A stretch of DNA of 64,000 nt, from NCBI RefSeq assembly GCF_029910095.1, contig NZ_CP094526.1, positions 2,542,001 through 2,606,000 of the forward strand, written 5' to 3'. Under the pieces are notes generated by a model. It was not told where the DNA came from. It did not search any database and was given only the letters and a program-made list of their open reading frames with translations. Positions 42,020-52,130 of this stretch are shown one piece after another (positions within the stretch are counted from its first letter, which is position 1; every line of letters starts with the position of its first letter). A program made the position numbers and the translations under genes. This DNA is from Bradyrhizobium sp. ISRA464 (GTDB lineage: Bacteria > Pseudomonadota > Alphaproteobacteria > Rhizobiales > Xanthobacteraceae).

Positions 42020-44221
42020 ATGGCAACCGACGTCGTTACGCAAATGATTACCGCCCGCATCGTCGAGCGGATCGCAGAATCGCCGTTCTATATTCCAATG
42101 ACCGGGCCCGCGGCGCGGCCGCGGCGCTCGCTCAAGCATGACGACACCTTCATCGTGCTTGACAGCCATGGCGATATCGGCGCCTCGGCCGGCGGGCCGG
42201 ACGGTCTGTTCAACGCCGATACGCGCTATCTTGCGCGCTTGGAAATGGTGCTGGAGGACGTGCAACCGCTGCTGCTCGGCTCCAATCTGCGCGACGACAA
42301 TTCGGCGTTGACGGTCGACCTCACCAATTCCGACGTCTATCGCAACGACCGTCTCACCCTGCAGAAAGACACGCTGCATATCGTGCGCTCGATCTTCCTG
42401 TGGCGCGGCACCGCCTACCAGCGCATCGGGCTGCAGAACCACGGCGACCATCCCGCGAGCTTCGATCTCACCCTGCTGTTTGACAACGACTTCGCCGACC
42501 TGTTCGAGGTCCGCGGCGAGCGCCGGGCGCGGCGGGGCACAGGCTCGAGCAAGCTGTTGGGGCCGACCGATGTCGTGCTCGAATATCGCGGCCTCGACGA
42601 GCAGTCGCGGGTCACGGCGCTGCATTTCGATCCGCGGCCGACACGGCTGTCGGTGAATGCTGCGACCTATCATTTCGACCTCACGCCCGGCAAGGTCACG
42701 TCGCTGTTCGTCGCGGTCTCCTGCAACAAGCCGATCATGCACAAGCCGCCGCCGTTCTTCCGCGGGCTGCTGGCCCACCGCCGCGAGATGCGGAAGCTGT
42801 CGGGCGGCGCGGCCAACGTCGAGACCTCGAACAACATCTTCAACGAGGTGATGTGCCAGGCGATGGCCGACCTCAACATGCTGATGACGGAGACGCCGCA
42901 GGGCCGTTATCCCTATGCCGGCATCCCCTGGTATTCGACGACATTCGGCCGCGACGGCCTTGTCACCGCGCTGCAGATGCTGTGGATCGACCCGCGCATC
43001 GCGCAGGGCGTCCTGAAGCGGCTCGCCGTCTTCCAGGCAAAGGCGGTTGATCCGCTGGCGGATGCCGCGCCGGGCAAGATCCTGCACGAGATGCGCGGCG
43101 GCGAGATGGCGGCGCTGCGCGAGGTGCCGTTCGCGCAATATTACGGCAGCGTCGATTCGACGCCGCTGTTCGTGCTGCTCGCCGGGCTCTATCTCGAGCG
43201 CACCGGCGACGAGGCGACGCTGCGCGAATTGTGGCCGGCGATTGAGGCCGGGCTGCAATGGATCGACGGACCGGGCGATCCGGACCATGACGGCTTCATC
43301 GAATATCAACGCGCGACCGAGCAGGGCCTGCAGAATCAAGGCTGGAAGGACTCCTACGACGCCATCTTCCACGCCGACGGCAGGCTCGCCGAGGGATACA
43401 TCGCGCTGTCCGAAGTGCAGGGCTATGTGTTCGCCGGCAAGCGGCTTGCTGCGAATGCGGCGCGCCGGCTTGGCATGCCCGAAAAGGCCGCCAGGCTCGA
43501 AGCCGAGGCCGAGCGGCTGTGCGAGCGCTTCGAGGACGCCTTCTGGTGCGAGGAGCTCGGCACCTATGCCCTGGCCCTCGACGGCGCCAAGGAGCCGTGC
43601 AAGGTGCGCACGTCCAATGCCGGCCAGCTGCTGTTTTCCGGCATCGTGCGCGAGGATCGGGCAGCCCGGGTTGCCGCCGACTTAATGAGCCAGAAGTTCT
43701 TCTCGGGCTGGGGCATCCGCACCGTCGCGGTCGGCGAAGCGCGCTACAATCCGATGTCCTATCACGACGGCTCGATCTGGCCGCATGACAACGCGCTGAT
43801 CGCGCTCGGCTTTGCGCGCTACGGCCTGAAGCATTCGCTGGCGCAGCTGTTCAAGGGGCTGTTCGACGCCGCGAGCTATATGGAGCTGCGGCGGTTGCCG
43901 GAACTGTTCTGCGGCTTCCGCCGCGAGCTCCGGCGCGGTCCGGTGCTCTATCCGGTCGCCTGCGCGCCGCAGGCCTGGGCGAGCGCGACACCTTTCACCC
44001 TGCTGGAAGCGGCACTCGGGCTCGAGTTCGACACGGCACGCGGCGAGATTCGCCTGCGCAATCCGCGCCTGCCGGATTTCCTCAACGAGGTGGTGGTGCG
44101 CGACCTCCGGCTCGGCGCGTCCAGCGTCGATTTGAGGTTGCGCCGCCATGACGATGAAGTATCGCTCGAAGTGCTGCGCACGCGCGGGCAGATCCAGGTG
44201 TCGATCGTGCTGACGCATTGA
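42020..44221 (+). CDS. Amylo-alpha-1,6-glucosidase-like glycoside hydrolase
   Basis: A 733-residue protein with an N-terminal beta-sandwich domain of the GDE_N_bis type (about residues 35-230) and a C-terminal (alpha/alpha)6 barrel of glycogen-debranching enzymes (about 265-690). Active-site-like strings are YSTTFGRDGLVTALQML and NQGWKDSYDAIFHADG. It is cytoplasmic and likely trims alpha-glucan branches or stress-related glucosides. It starts 69 bases after the ABC exporter and is followed by a PRC-barrel gene. Confidence 0.9.
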   Translation: MATDVVTQMITARIVERIAESPFYIPMTGPAARPRRSLKHDDTFIVLDSHGDIGASAGGPDGLFNADTRYLARLEMVLEDVQPLLLGSNLRDDNSALTVDLTNSDVYRNDRLTLQKDTLHIVRSIFLWRGTAYQRIGLQNHGDHPASFDLTLLFDNDFADLFEVRGERRARRGTGSSKLLGPTDVVLEYRGLDEQSRVTALHFDPRPTRLSVNAATYHFDLTPGKVTSLFVAVSCNKPIMHKPPPFFRGLLAHRREMRKLSGGAANVETSNNIFNEVMCQAMADLNMLMTETPQGRYPYAGIPWYSTTFGRDGLVTALQMLWIDPRIAQGVLKRLAVFQAKAVDPLADAAPGKILHEMRGGEMAALREVPFAQYYGSVDSTPLFVLLAGLYLERTGDEATLRELWPAIEAGLQWIDGPGDPDHDGFIEYQRATEQGLQNQGWKDSYDAIFHADGRLAEGYIALSEVQGYVFAGKRLAANAARRLGMPEKAARLEAEAERLCERFEDAFWCEELGTYALALDGAKEPCKVRTSNAGQLLFSGIVREDRAARVAADLMSQKFFSGWGIRTVAVGEARYNPMSYHDGSIWPHDNALIALGFARYGLKHSLAQLFKGLFDAASYMELRRLPELFCGFRRELRRGPVLYPVACAPQAWASATPFTLLEAALGLEFDTARGEIRLRNPRLPDFLNEVVVRDLRLGASSVDLRLRRHDDEVSLEVLRTRGQIQVSIVLTH

Positions 44222-44278
44222 GCGGCGTCGCACCACCGCCTCGCGCGAGGCCGGAAAGAAAGATTGTGGGAGAGTTTC

Positions 44279-44782
44279 ATGCGTTCGAGGATCATCATCT
44301 CGCTCGTCGCGATGGCATTGGTCACCTGCGCCGGCGTTCGCGCTGCCGACGAGTCGCCGTCACCATCGCCGTCGCCATCGCCGCCGGCAGCCCAGGCAAC
44401 CCCCAAGGAGCAGGCCAAGGAACCGTCGCCGCCGCCATCGGTCACCGTGATCGGGGCCCGCGATGCGCACGGCATTCTCGGACGCGACGTCCGCAGCACG
44501 GCCAATGAAGACATGGGCCGCATCGTCGACGTCATCGTGGACCGCGATGGCCAGGTTCGCGCGGCCGTGATCGATTTCGGCGGATTTCTGGGTGTCGGCA
44601 GCCGCAAGATTGTGGTCGACTGGAAGGCGCTGCGTTTTTCCGGCGTCAGCAACAAGAGCGACAGCATCACCCTTGATCTGACGAAACAGCAGGTCAGCGC
44701 GGCGCCCGAATACAAGGAAGACGCGCCACTGATCGTATTGGGTGCGGCCGGAAGCCTCCAACCGTGGGATAACGAGCACTAG
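44279..44782 (+). CDS. Exported PRC-barrel domain protein
   Basis: A 167-residue protein with a signal peptide (residues 1-22, VRA cleavage), a low-complexity Ser-Pro linker (residues about 25-55) and a PRC-barrel domain (GRDVRSTANEDMGRIVDVIVDRDGQVRAAVIDFGG begins near residue 68). Such envelope PRC-barrel proteins are common in Rhizobiales without a defined role. ATG 44279 follows gggagag. The downstream MFS gene starts four bases after its stop, so the two are coupled. Confidence 0.88.
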   Translation: MRSRIIISLVAMALVTCAGVRAADESPSPSPSPSPPAAQATPKEQAKEPSPPPSVTVIGARDAHGILGRDVRSTANEDMGRIVDVIVDRDGQVRAAVIDFGGFLGVGSRKIVVDWKALRFSGVSNKSDSITLDLTKQQVSAAPEYKEDAPLIVLGAAGSLQPWDNEH

Positions 44783-44786
44783 GGGA

Positions 44787-46109
44787 ATGGATCTGGTCGC
44801 GCGTCCGAATTCTTCCTTCGAGACGGTTGACGACGATCGTGGCAAGCGATCAGCCGGCAGCACCAACCTTGTGCCTCCGGTTCCGAATTCGCCCAAGCCG
44901 GAGCAGCCGGGCACGCCTTCGCGCGAAAGCCAGCGCGGCCTCGACTGGTTCATCTTCTTCCTGGCCGACGTGCAAACCGGCTTCGGTCCGTTCCTCGCGG
45001 TTTATCTGACGACGCAGAAATGGACCCAGGTCGAGATCGGCTTCGTGCTCTCGATTGGCGGCATCATCGGCCTTCTTGGCCAGATGCCGGGCGGCGCGAT
45101 CGTCGATGCGGCGCGTTCGGAGCGGATCGTCGCGGGGTTTGCGGTTGCCACCATCGGCAGCAGCGCGCTGGCCTATGCGCTCTGGCCGATCTTTCCCGTG
45201 GTGACGCTGGCCGCGACGATGCACGCGCTGGCAAGCTGCGTGCTCGGCCCCGCGATCGCCGCCATCAGCCTCGGCCTGGTCGGGCCACGCGTGATCGGGG
45301 AGCGGCTGGGCCGTAACGCGCGTTTCGCTTCGCTCGGCAACGGCTCGGCCGCGGCGCTGATGGGCGCCTGCGGTTATTTGTTGTCGAGCCGCGCGGTGTT
45401 CCTCGTCACCTTCATCCTTGCGGTCCCGACGCTGTTGTCGCTGTCGCGGATCCGCGAACGCGAGATCGATATCGCCCAGGCCCATGGCGAGGTGAAGCGC
45501 GAAGTCCCCGACAAGAATGCGACCAGCGTCTGGAGCCTGGTGGGGCAGCGGCCACTCCTGATCTTTGCCGGCGGCATGATGCTGTTCCAACTCGCCAACG
45601 CCGCGATGCTGCCGCTGATGGCGGGTGTGGTCACGTCGCGGTCGAGCCAATGGGCGCCGATCCTGATCGCGGCCTGTATCATCGTGCCTCAGGCGATCGT
45701 GGCGTTGTCGTCACCATCGGTCGGGCGCAAGGCGCAGGAATGGGGCCGGCGACCGCTGCTGCTGATCGCGTTCGGCGCGCTCGTGGTCCGCGGCCTGCTG
45801 TTCGCAACCGTGCGCGATCCTTATCTGTTGGTGGTGGTGCAGGTTCTTGACGGCATCACCGCAGCTGTTTTCAGCGTGATGGTGCCGCTCGTGGTGGCCG
45901 ATGTCGCGTTCGGCAGCGGCCATTTCAACCTGGCGCAGGGCATTGTCGGCACGGCCGTCGGCATCGGCGCATCGCTCAGCACGGTGCTGGCCGGCTATGT
46001 CAGCGACAAGCTCGGCAGCAGCGTTGCCTTTACGGGCCTCGCCGGCGTCGCCGGGCTCGGGCTTCTCTTGATCTGGCTGATCATGCCGGAGACGCGGCGG
46101 ACCGAGTGA
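44787..46109 (+). CDS. MFS transporter
   Basis: A 440-residue carrier with about 12 helices and an unusually long hydrophilic N-terminus (about 50 residues rich in Pro and Ser). The loop QMPGGAIVDAARSERIV resembles the MFS signature between helices 2 and 3. I cannot name a substrate. The ATG at 44787 follows agggg. It is cotranscribed with the PRC-barrel gene. Confidence 0.87.
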   Translation: MDLVARPNSSFETVDDDRGKRSAGSTNLVPPVPNSPKPEQPGTPSRESQRGLDWFIFFLADVQTGFGPFLAVYLTTQKWTQVEIGFVLSIGGIIGLLGQMPGGAIVDAARSERIVAGFAVATIGSSALAYALWPIFPVVTLAATMHALASCVLGPAIAAISLGLVGPRVIGERLGRNARFASLGNGSAAALMGACGYLLSSRAVFLVTFILAVPTLLSLSRIREREIDIAQAHGEVKREVPDKNATSVWSLVGQRPLLIFAGGMMLFQLANAAMLPLMAGVVTSRSSQWAPILIAACIIVPQAIVALSSPSVGRKAQEWGRRPLLLIAFGALVVRGLLFATVRDPYLLVVVQVLDGITAAVFSVMVPLVVADVAFGSGHFNLAQGIVGTAVGIGASLSTVLAGYVSDKLGSSVAFTGLAGVAGLGLLLIWLIMPETRRTE

Positions 46110-46172
46110 CGGCGAGAGCGCGCACTCAAACTCCGGGAATGGATATTTGCGCAGCCAGATCGACTGCCAAAA

Positions 46173-46922
46173 TCAGAACCCGACGGTCTCGTTCATGTAG
46201 AACGTGTTCAGGATGGATATCCGCTGCCGATCGGTCTTGATCGGCGGGCGGCCATGCCAGCTCATCTTTGAGAGCGAATGATAGGCCTTCAGGACCACGA
46301 ACGCGTATCCGAGGTTGGGCAGGAAGGGAATGGTCTTCACCGGCTCGAGGCAGTAGGAGTCGACGTGAAACAGTCCCTTGAGCGAAGCCTGATACAGCGT
46401 CGTCCCGAGCGCCTCCATGCTGGCATCGGTGGGACAATAAAGCTGCATCGTCACGACCTTCTTGCGCGTATCCGGATGCGGCTTGATCTGGTAGCCGTCA
46501 CGGTCGACATAGAGCACCGGCTTCGCCACAAGCTTGACGTCGTCGACGCCCGACACCTTGTCGCCGCGGGCACGAATTTCGAGCCCATCGTGCAGCTTGG
46601 TGCGGATCGCCTGTTCGACCGGCTTCGAGGTCAACATGGTCGACGCTGCGGCCCAGAGCGGGCGCAGATCTGCATCGATCTTGTCGACATTGTCGCCGTA
46701 GAGGCGAAGCGCCATGCGGGTTCCCGTGCCCGTGATCGGATCATAGCCCTCGGTGGGGATGCTTTTCGTCAGATCCCGATAAAAGTCGGCGGGAAAGAAA
46801 TTGCGAAACACGATGTGGGGGAAGGGTGCCGCAAAATAGTCGGCCGCCTCGATGCTCGCCACGGCGTGCGCGGTCAGCTCGTCCGCAAGGCTCGTGGGCG
46901 AGGTTTTGACAAGGACGTTCAT
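46173..46922 (-). CDS. 2-oxoglutarate/Fe(II)-dependent oxygenase-like protein
   Basis: A 249-residue protein with the double-stranded beta-helix pattern of prolyl-hydroxylase-like oxygenases. H149 and D151 (KPHPDTRKK) form the HxD motif; H215 (KAYHSLSKM) is the likely distal iron ligand and R234 (TDRQRIS) the likely 2-oxoglutarate anchor. ATG 46922 begins MNVLVKTSPTS. The target may be a sugar nucleotide, peptide or small molecule. It stands alone on the minus strand between the MFS and glgA genes. Confidence 0.78.
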   Translation of the reverse strand: MNVLVKTSPTSLADELTAHAVASIEAADYFAAPFPHIVFRNFFPADFYRDLTKSIPTEGYDPITGTGTRMALRLYGDNVDKIDADLRPLWAAASTMLTSKPVEQAIRTKLHDGLEIRARGDKVSGVDDVKLVAKPVLYVDRDGYQIKPHPDTRKKVVTMQLYCPTDASMEALGTTLYQASLKGLFHVDSYCLEPVKTIPFLPNLGYAFVVLKAYHSLSKMSWHGRPPIKTDRQRISILNTFYMNETVGF

Positions 46923-47192
46923 CGGGTGCCCCCTTTGGATCGCAAGACAAGGAAAACTGATGATCCCCAACGCTCCAACTATATCACATGGCGGTCGGGC
47001 GACGGAAACAATTGGCCGTGTGCCTCTATGCCGGCTGGCCCTCTGTTTCAACATGTTGCGGCGCAGCGCTGGGTCGCGTTCGGAGCGGTATGTTGGATAG
47101 TATCTGTGGCGCGCTGAAGGCCAATCCTCGGACGGACGCTTCTCCCGCGTGCATCGTGGAGAAAGCGGCCTGAAATGCCGGGATTGTGCTCG

Positions 47193-48623
47193 TTAGGTGG
47201 CCGCCCGTGGCATGACCAGCTTCTTGTAAAGGGCACCGTAGCAGGCGGCCGACAGGCTCCAGCTATAGGACTTCGCCATCGCGCTGCGGCGCATGGTGTC
47301 GAGCCGATCCTTGGCGCGGAAGGTGTCGAAGGCGCGCCTGACACCGCCGAGGAAGGACTCCGCCGAGGGCCGCGGGAACAGGAACCCGGTCTCGCCGTCG
47401 GCGATGGTCTCGGCAAGGCCGCCGGTCTGGTGACCGATCGGCAGCGAGCCGAAGCGCTGCGCGTACATCTGGCTGAGGCCGCAGGGCTCGAAGCGAGACG
47501 GCATCAGGGTGAAATCGCTGGCGGCAAAAATCCGCCGCGCCTGCGCGTCGTTGAAGCCGATCATGACGCCGATCGCATCGGGCCGGCGCCGGTGCGCAGC
47601 CACCAGCGCATCCTCGATGGCGGGCTCGCCGCTGCCGGTAACGACGATCTGTCCGCCGGCGGCGACGATCTCGTCGGCAGCCGACAGCACGAGGTCGACG
47701 CCCTTCTGATGCACGAGACGGGCGACGAGGCCGAAGATCGGCCCGCGCGAGACCGCAAGTCCGAACTGCCTGCGGACATAGTCGGCGTTGGCCTGCTTGC
47801 CCTTCCAGTCGCCGGCGCCGAACGGCTGGGCAAGCTGCGCGCAATGGCGCGGGTCCCAGCTCTCGTCGATACCGTTCAGGATGCCGGTGAGCTGGTCGGC
47901 ATCCGAGCGGATGCGCAGCAGGCCTTCGAGCCCGCAGCCGAGCTCCGCGGTCGTGATCTCCTTCGCATAGGTCGCGCTGACCGTGGTCAGGTGCGAGGCA
48001 TAGACAAGACCGCCCTTGAGGAAGGACAACTTGTCGTAGAATTCCAGCCCGTCGATGTGGAAGGAGCTCTCCGGTGCGCCGATCCGCCGCAGCGAGTCCT
48101 TTGGAAACAGGCCCTGATAGGCGAGGTTGTGGATCGTCAGGATCGATGGAATCCGCAAGTTGCGCCAGGCGAGGTAGGCCGGTGTGAGCGCGGCCTGCCA
48201 ATCATTGGCGTGCACGAGATCCGCTGCCCAATCCTTGTCCAGCATGCCTGCTGCAAGTTCGGCAGCGGCGGAAGCGAAGCGGCCGAAGCGGATGTCATTG
48301 TCGGGCCAGTCGCGGCCGGACTCATCGCCATAGGGATTGCCGGGCCGATCATAGAGCTGCGGGCACAACAGCACATAGACCGGCAGCCCGTCTTTGGTCG
48401 ATGCGCGCCCCAGCGTGCATGCCGGCATCTCGGCGAGAGCGGGGCATTGGCCAACGATTTCAATGTGAGTGAACTGTTCGACCACGTTCCGGTAGCCCGG
48501 AAGCATGATCCTGACGTCGCTCCACGCGCGAAGCGCCCGGGGCAGCGCTGCGGAAACGGCGGCGAGCCCGCCCACACGGACGAAATCGTCCATCTCCGTC
48601 GTGACGAACAAGACCTTCAACAA
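47193..48623 (-). CDS. glgA: Glycogen synthase
   Basis: A 476-residue GT5 glycosyltransferase that elongates alpha-1,4-glucan from ADP-glucose. N-terminal LFVTTEMDDFVRVGGLAAVSAALP corresponds to the ADP-glucose-binding KTGGL loop, but the lysine is replaced by arginine and the threonine by valine (RVGGL). The C-terminal EPCGLSQMYAQRFGSLPI and the STGG-like QTGGLAETI motif are intact. It is not beside glgB, glgC or glgX, so it may be a second GlgA paralogue devoted to the local glucan genes. Confidence 0.88.
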   Translation of the reverse strand: MLKVLFVTTEMDDFVRVGGLAAVSAALPRALRAWSDVRIMLPGYRNVVEQFTHIEIVGQCPALAEMPACTLGRASTKDGLPVYVLLCPQLYDRPGNPYGDESGRDWPDNDIRFGRFASAAAELAAGMLDKDWAADLVHANDWQAALTPAYLAWRNLRIPSILTIHNLAYQGLFPKDSLRRIGAPESSFHIDGLEFYDKLSFLKGGLVYASHLTTVSATYAKEITTAELGCGLEGLLRIRSDADQLTGILNGIDESWDPRHCAQLAQPFGAGDWKGKQANADYVRRQFGLAVSRGPIFGLVARLVHQKGVDLVLSAADEIVAAGGQIVVTGSGEPAIEDALVAAHRRRPDAIGVMIGFNDAQARRIFAASDFTLMPSRFEPCGLSQMYAQRFGSLPIGHQTGGLAETIADGETGFLFPRPSAESFLGGVRRAFDTFRAKDRLDTMRRSAMAKSYSWSLSAACYGALYKKLVMPRAAT

Positions 48624-48802
48624 GCGCCCCCGTTCCTGCCCATAACTGGGCTATGCAAGATTGGGTCCAGTTTGCCGTTGAGTAAAATGCAACACGACCC
48701 GCGGGCCTGATCTGGACGAGACGCTTTCCTGCCGGCACGGCTCACTTTAGGGTCACGCAGCGCCGAACAATGATGCACCGCGCGACAGAGGAAGCCTTGG
48801 GA

Positions 48803-50008
48803 ATGACAATAGCCGACAACGATGAGGGGAATTTGACAAGGAGCTTTGGCGGCCTTCGCGCGCTCGATTTTTCGACCACGATCGCCGGACCTCATTGCAC
48901 GCGGATGCTGGCCGACATGGGCGCGGAGGTGATCAAGATCGAGCCCGCCGAAGGCGAGACGATGCGGACCCGCCCGCCGGTCAGGAACAACTGCTCGACC
49001 GCCTTCGGCCAGCTCAACATCGGCAAGAACAGCCTGGTGCTCGATTTGAAGTCGCCGGCTGGCATCGAGGCGGTGCGCCGGCTGATCGCGACCGCCGACG
49101 TGCTGGTCGAGAATTTCCGTCCCGGCGTGATGCGGCGGCTGAAGCTCGATTACGCCTCGGTGAGCGAGATCAACCCGAAGCTGATCTATTGCTCGATCTC
49201 CGGCTACGGCCAGACCGGGCCGTCGGCGGAATTGCCGGCCTATGCGCCGGTGATCCATGCCGCCTCGGGCTATGAGATGGCGCATCTCGCCTATCAGCCG
49301 GGCCGCAGCCGGCCGGACTATTGCGGCATCTACCACGCCGATGTGCTGACCGGCGTCTACGCCTTCGGTGCGATCTCGGCCGCGCTCTATCAGCGCAGCG
49401 CCAGCGGGAAGGGGCAGCACATCGACGTCTCGATGCTGGAATCGATGCTGAGCCTGACCCTGAACGAGTTGCAGTGGTCGCAATTCGAGGTGAAGCCGGC
49501 GCAGCGGCCGATGTTCGGACCGATCGAGACCACTGACAGTTACGTGATGGTGGCGATCGCCAGCGAAAAGACCTTCCAGAGCCTGATGCAGGTGATCGGC
49601 CACCCCGAATGGGTGACCGATCCGCGCTTTGCGAAATATTCGGATCGGCGCGAAAACTGGGCGAGCCTGATGGAGGGCGTGGAGGCGTGGTCGCGCGCCG
49701 TCAGCACGCAGGATTGCCTTGCCGCGCTCAATGAATATGGCGTGCCGTCATCGGCCTATCGCACCGTGCGCGAAGCGCTCGCCGATCCGCAACTCGTGCA
49801 TCGCGGCGGGCTTGCCGAGGTCGAGGATGGCGGCGGCACATTCAAGGTGCTCAATCTGCCGTTCCGCCTGTCGGGGGCGACGGTTGCCGCCGCAAAGTGC
49901 ATGTCGACGCTTGGCGAGCACACGCTGTCCTACCTGAAGGAGATCGGTCTCACTGAGGACGAGATCGCAGGCTTCGCCACGCAGCGGCCGAAAGCGGCGC
50001 GGAGTTAA
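48803..50008 (+). CDS. CaiB/BaiF family (class III) CoA-transferase
   Basis: A 401-residue CoA-transferase. GLRALDFSTTIAGPHCTRMLADMGAEVIKIEP is the standard N-terminal block, VENFRPGVMRRLKLDY follows and the catalytic aspartate lies in the YHADVLTGVYA region (about residue 176). The family moves CoA between carboxylic acids. I prefer ATG 48803 (behind gaggaag) to 48770. It is divergent from glgA; no linked acyl-CoA genes identify the substrate. Confidence 0.88.
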   Translation: MTIADNDEGNLTRSFGGLRALDFSTTIAGPHCTRMLADMGAEVIKIEPAEGETMRTRPPVRNNCSTAFGQLNIGKNSLVLDLKSPAGIEAVRRLIATADVLVENFRPGVMRRLKLDYASVSEINPKLIYCSISGYGQTGPSAELPAYAPVIHAASGYEMAHLAYQPGRSRPDYCGIYHADVLTGVYAFGAISAALYQRSASGKGQHIDVSMLESMLSLTLNELQWSQFEVKPAQRPMFGPIETTDSYVMVAIASEKTFQSLMQVIGHPEWVTDPRFAKYSDRRENWASLMEGVEAWSRAVSTQDCLAALNEYGVPSSAYRTVREALADPQLVHRGGLAEVEDGGGTFKVLNLPFRLSGATVAAAKCMSTLGEHTLSYLKEIGLTEDEIAGFATQRPKAARS

Positions 50009-50122
50009 CCTGCGGCCTTTCATCCTGGCTACGGTCTTGCCGCGCGCGGCGATTCCGGCCAATGTTGCCGCCTATAACACGACGATCCGGAACACCGGAC
50101 GTTGCACCTTGGGAGGGAGCAT

Positions 50123-50985
50123 ATGAGGCCGGTCAACCGCGCGCACGCGCGTTCTATATCACCAACATCAAGAGCGTGGATGCTGTCGACGACCTGACGG
50201 TGCGCTACAATTTCACTGATCCTGCAGTGAACTTCCCGGCAACGCAGACCATTCAAAGCTCCAACAACGTCATGCAGTCGCCGACCGCCTGGAAGACCAA
50301 GGGCGACGACTACAACCGCAATCCGGTCGGCACCGGCCCCTACATCCTGAAGTCCTGGACCGCCGGCGACCGCATGGTGTTGGAGAAGAACCCGGACTAT
50401 TGGGACAAGGGCAGGCCCTATCTCGACCGCATCATCTTGAAGCCGCTGCCGGATGCGCAGTCGCGCTTTGCCTCGCTGCAATCCGGCGAGGCCGACATCA
50501 TCTGGGACGACGAGGCCGACGCCGACAACATTATCAAGGCGCGCAAAGACGCGAGTCTAACCGTGCACACCTACCAAGGCTCGGGAGCTGCGGTCTACGC
50601 ATTCAACACCAAGGTGGCGCCGTTTGACGACGTGCGTGTGCGGCAGGCGCTGGTGATGGCGCTGGACCGCAAGAAGATGTCGCAGGCGACCACCAACGGC
50701 TTGGCGCGACCGGCCAGCAATCCCTACGGGGACGGCTCCTGGGTGAAGTGCAAGGATGACGGCGCGTTGCCCTACGATGTCGAAAAGGCCAAGGCCTTGA
50801 TCAAGGATTACGGCAAACCGGTCGAGTTCAAGATGCTGGTCACGGCGACGCCGCGCGGCCGCACCGGCGGTCAGGTGTTGCAGCAGTTCTGGAAGCGGAT
50901 CGGCGCCAATATGGAGATCGAGCAGGTCGATCAGGCCACTATTCCGCCGCGCGCCTTCATGCGCCAGTTCCAGCTCACGCCGTAA
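50123..50985 (+). pseudogene. Truncated peptide/nickel-type ABC binding protein (SBP_bac_5)
   Basis: About 285 codons of an extracellular solute-binding protein family 5 gene, from RAFYITNIKSVDAVDDLTVRYNF to PPRAFMRQFQLTP. Intact members have about 500-530 residues with a signal peptide. Here the N-terminal third is missing and the C-terminal third ends abruptly at 50985. A good ribosome site and ATG (gggagggagcatATG at 50123) are out of frame with the homologous part. This suggests an internal deletion that joined the original start to the middle of the gene. Confidence 0.82.
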
Positions 50986-51052
50986 CGTTTGTCCTCGGCG
51001 CGCGGGCGTGGCAAGGTCGGCCGCAACGAACAAGTCTCTCGGGAGAACAGCG

Positions 51053-52123
51053 ATGAAGAGCTTTCAAGTTGTCGATTTCAACGCGCCCTTGAAGGAGGTC
51101 GACCGTCCGACGCCGCAGCCGGAGGGCACGCAGGTGCTGATCAAGGTCAAGGCGGCTGGCGTCTGCCACAGCGACCTGCACATCTGGGAAGGCGGCTATG
51201 ATCTCGGCCACGGCCGCAAGCCGCTGTCGCTGAAGGATCGCGGTGTCTCGCTGCCGCGCACGATGGGCCACGAAACGGTCGGTGAAGTCGTCGCTTTCGG
51301 GCCCGACGTCAAGGAGGCCGACAAGGGCGGCCTCAAGATCGGTGACGTCGCGCTGGCCTATCCGTGGCTCGGCTGCGGCAAATGCCCGACCTGCCTAGGC
51401 GGCGACGAGAACATGTGCGCGATCAAGCCGAACGCGCTCGGCGTTTATTGCGACGGCGGCTACGCCGATCACATGACGGTGCCGCATCCGAAGTATCTGC
51501 TGAACCTCAAGGGGCTCGATCCGGTCACGGCCGCGCCCTATGCGTGCTCCGGCGTCACGACCTACAGTGCGCTGAAGAAGGTCGAGAAGGACCTTGACAC
51601 CCCGATCGTGATCTTCGGCGCCGGCGGCCTCGGCCTGATGGCGCTTTCGCTGTTGAAGGCGATGGGCGGCAAGGGCGCGATCGTGGTCGATATCGATGCC
51701 AAGAAGCGCGAGGCCGCCGAGGCGGCCGGCGCGCTCGCCACCGTCGACGGCAAGGCGCCGGACGCGCTGGAGCAGTTGATGAAGAAGGCCGGCCAGCCGA
51801 TCCGCGCCGCGATCGATCTGGTCGGCAACGCCCAGACCACGCAGCTCGGCTTCGACTGCCTGACCAAGGGCGGCAAGCTCGTGATCGTCGGCCTGTTCGG
51901 CGGCGGCGCGACCTGGGCGTTGCCGCTGATCCCGATCAAGGCCGTCACGATCCAGGGCAGCTATGTCGGAAACTTGCGCGAAACGCAGGAGCTACTTGAT
52001 CTCGTGCGCGAGAAGAAGATCCCGGCAATCCCGGTCACGCCGATGCCGCTCGCCAAGGCGAATGATGCGCTGGTCAACCTGCAGAAAGGCCAGCTCGTCG
52101 GGCGCGCCGTGCTGACGCCGTAA
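51053..52123 (+). CDS. Zinc-dependent alcohol dehydrogenase
   Basis: A 356-residue MDR-family dehydrogenase. Catalytic zinc ligands C38, H73 and E74 and structural zinc cysteines C108, C111, C114 and C122 are present; the NAD site is GAGGLGLMA (about residues 186-194). Its length and the insert between the zinc site and GHE (HGRKPLSLKDRG) are typical of a rhizobial subgroup. ATG 51053 follows gggaga. The substrate cannot be deduced. Confidence 0.92.
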   Translation: MKSFQVVDFNAPLKEVDRPTPQPEGTQVLIKVKAAGVCHSDLHIWEGGYDLGHGRKPLSLKDRGVSLPRTMGHETVGEVVAFGPDVKEADKGGLKIGDVALAYPWLGCGKCPTCLGGDENMCAIKPNALGVYCDGGYADHMTVPHPKYLLNLKGLDPVTAAPYACSGVTTYSALKKVEKDLDTPIVIFGAGGLGLMALSLLKAMGGKGAIVVDIDAKKREAAEAAGALATVDGKAPDALEQLMKKAGQPIRAAIDLVGNAQTTQLGFDCLTKGGKLVIVGLFGGGATWALPLIPIKAVTIQGSYVGNLRETQELLDLVREKKIPAIPVTPMPLAKANDALVNLQKGQLVGRAVLTP

Positions 52124-52130
52124 CTCTCCG

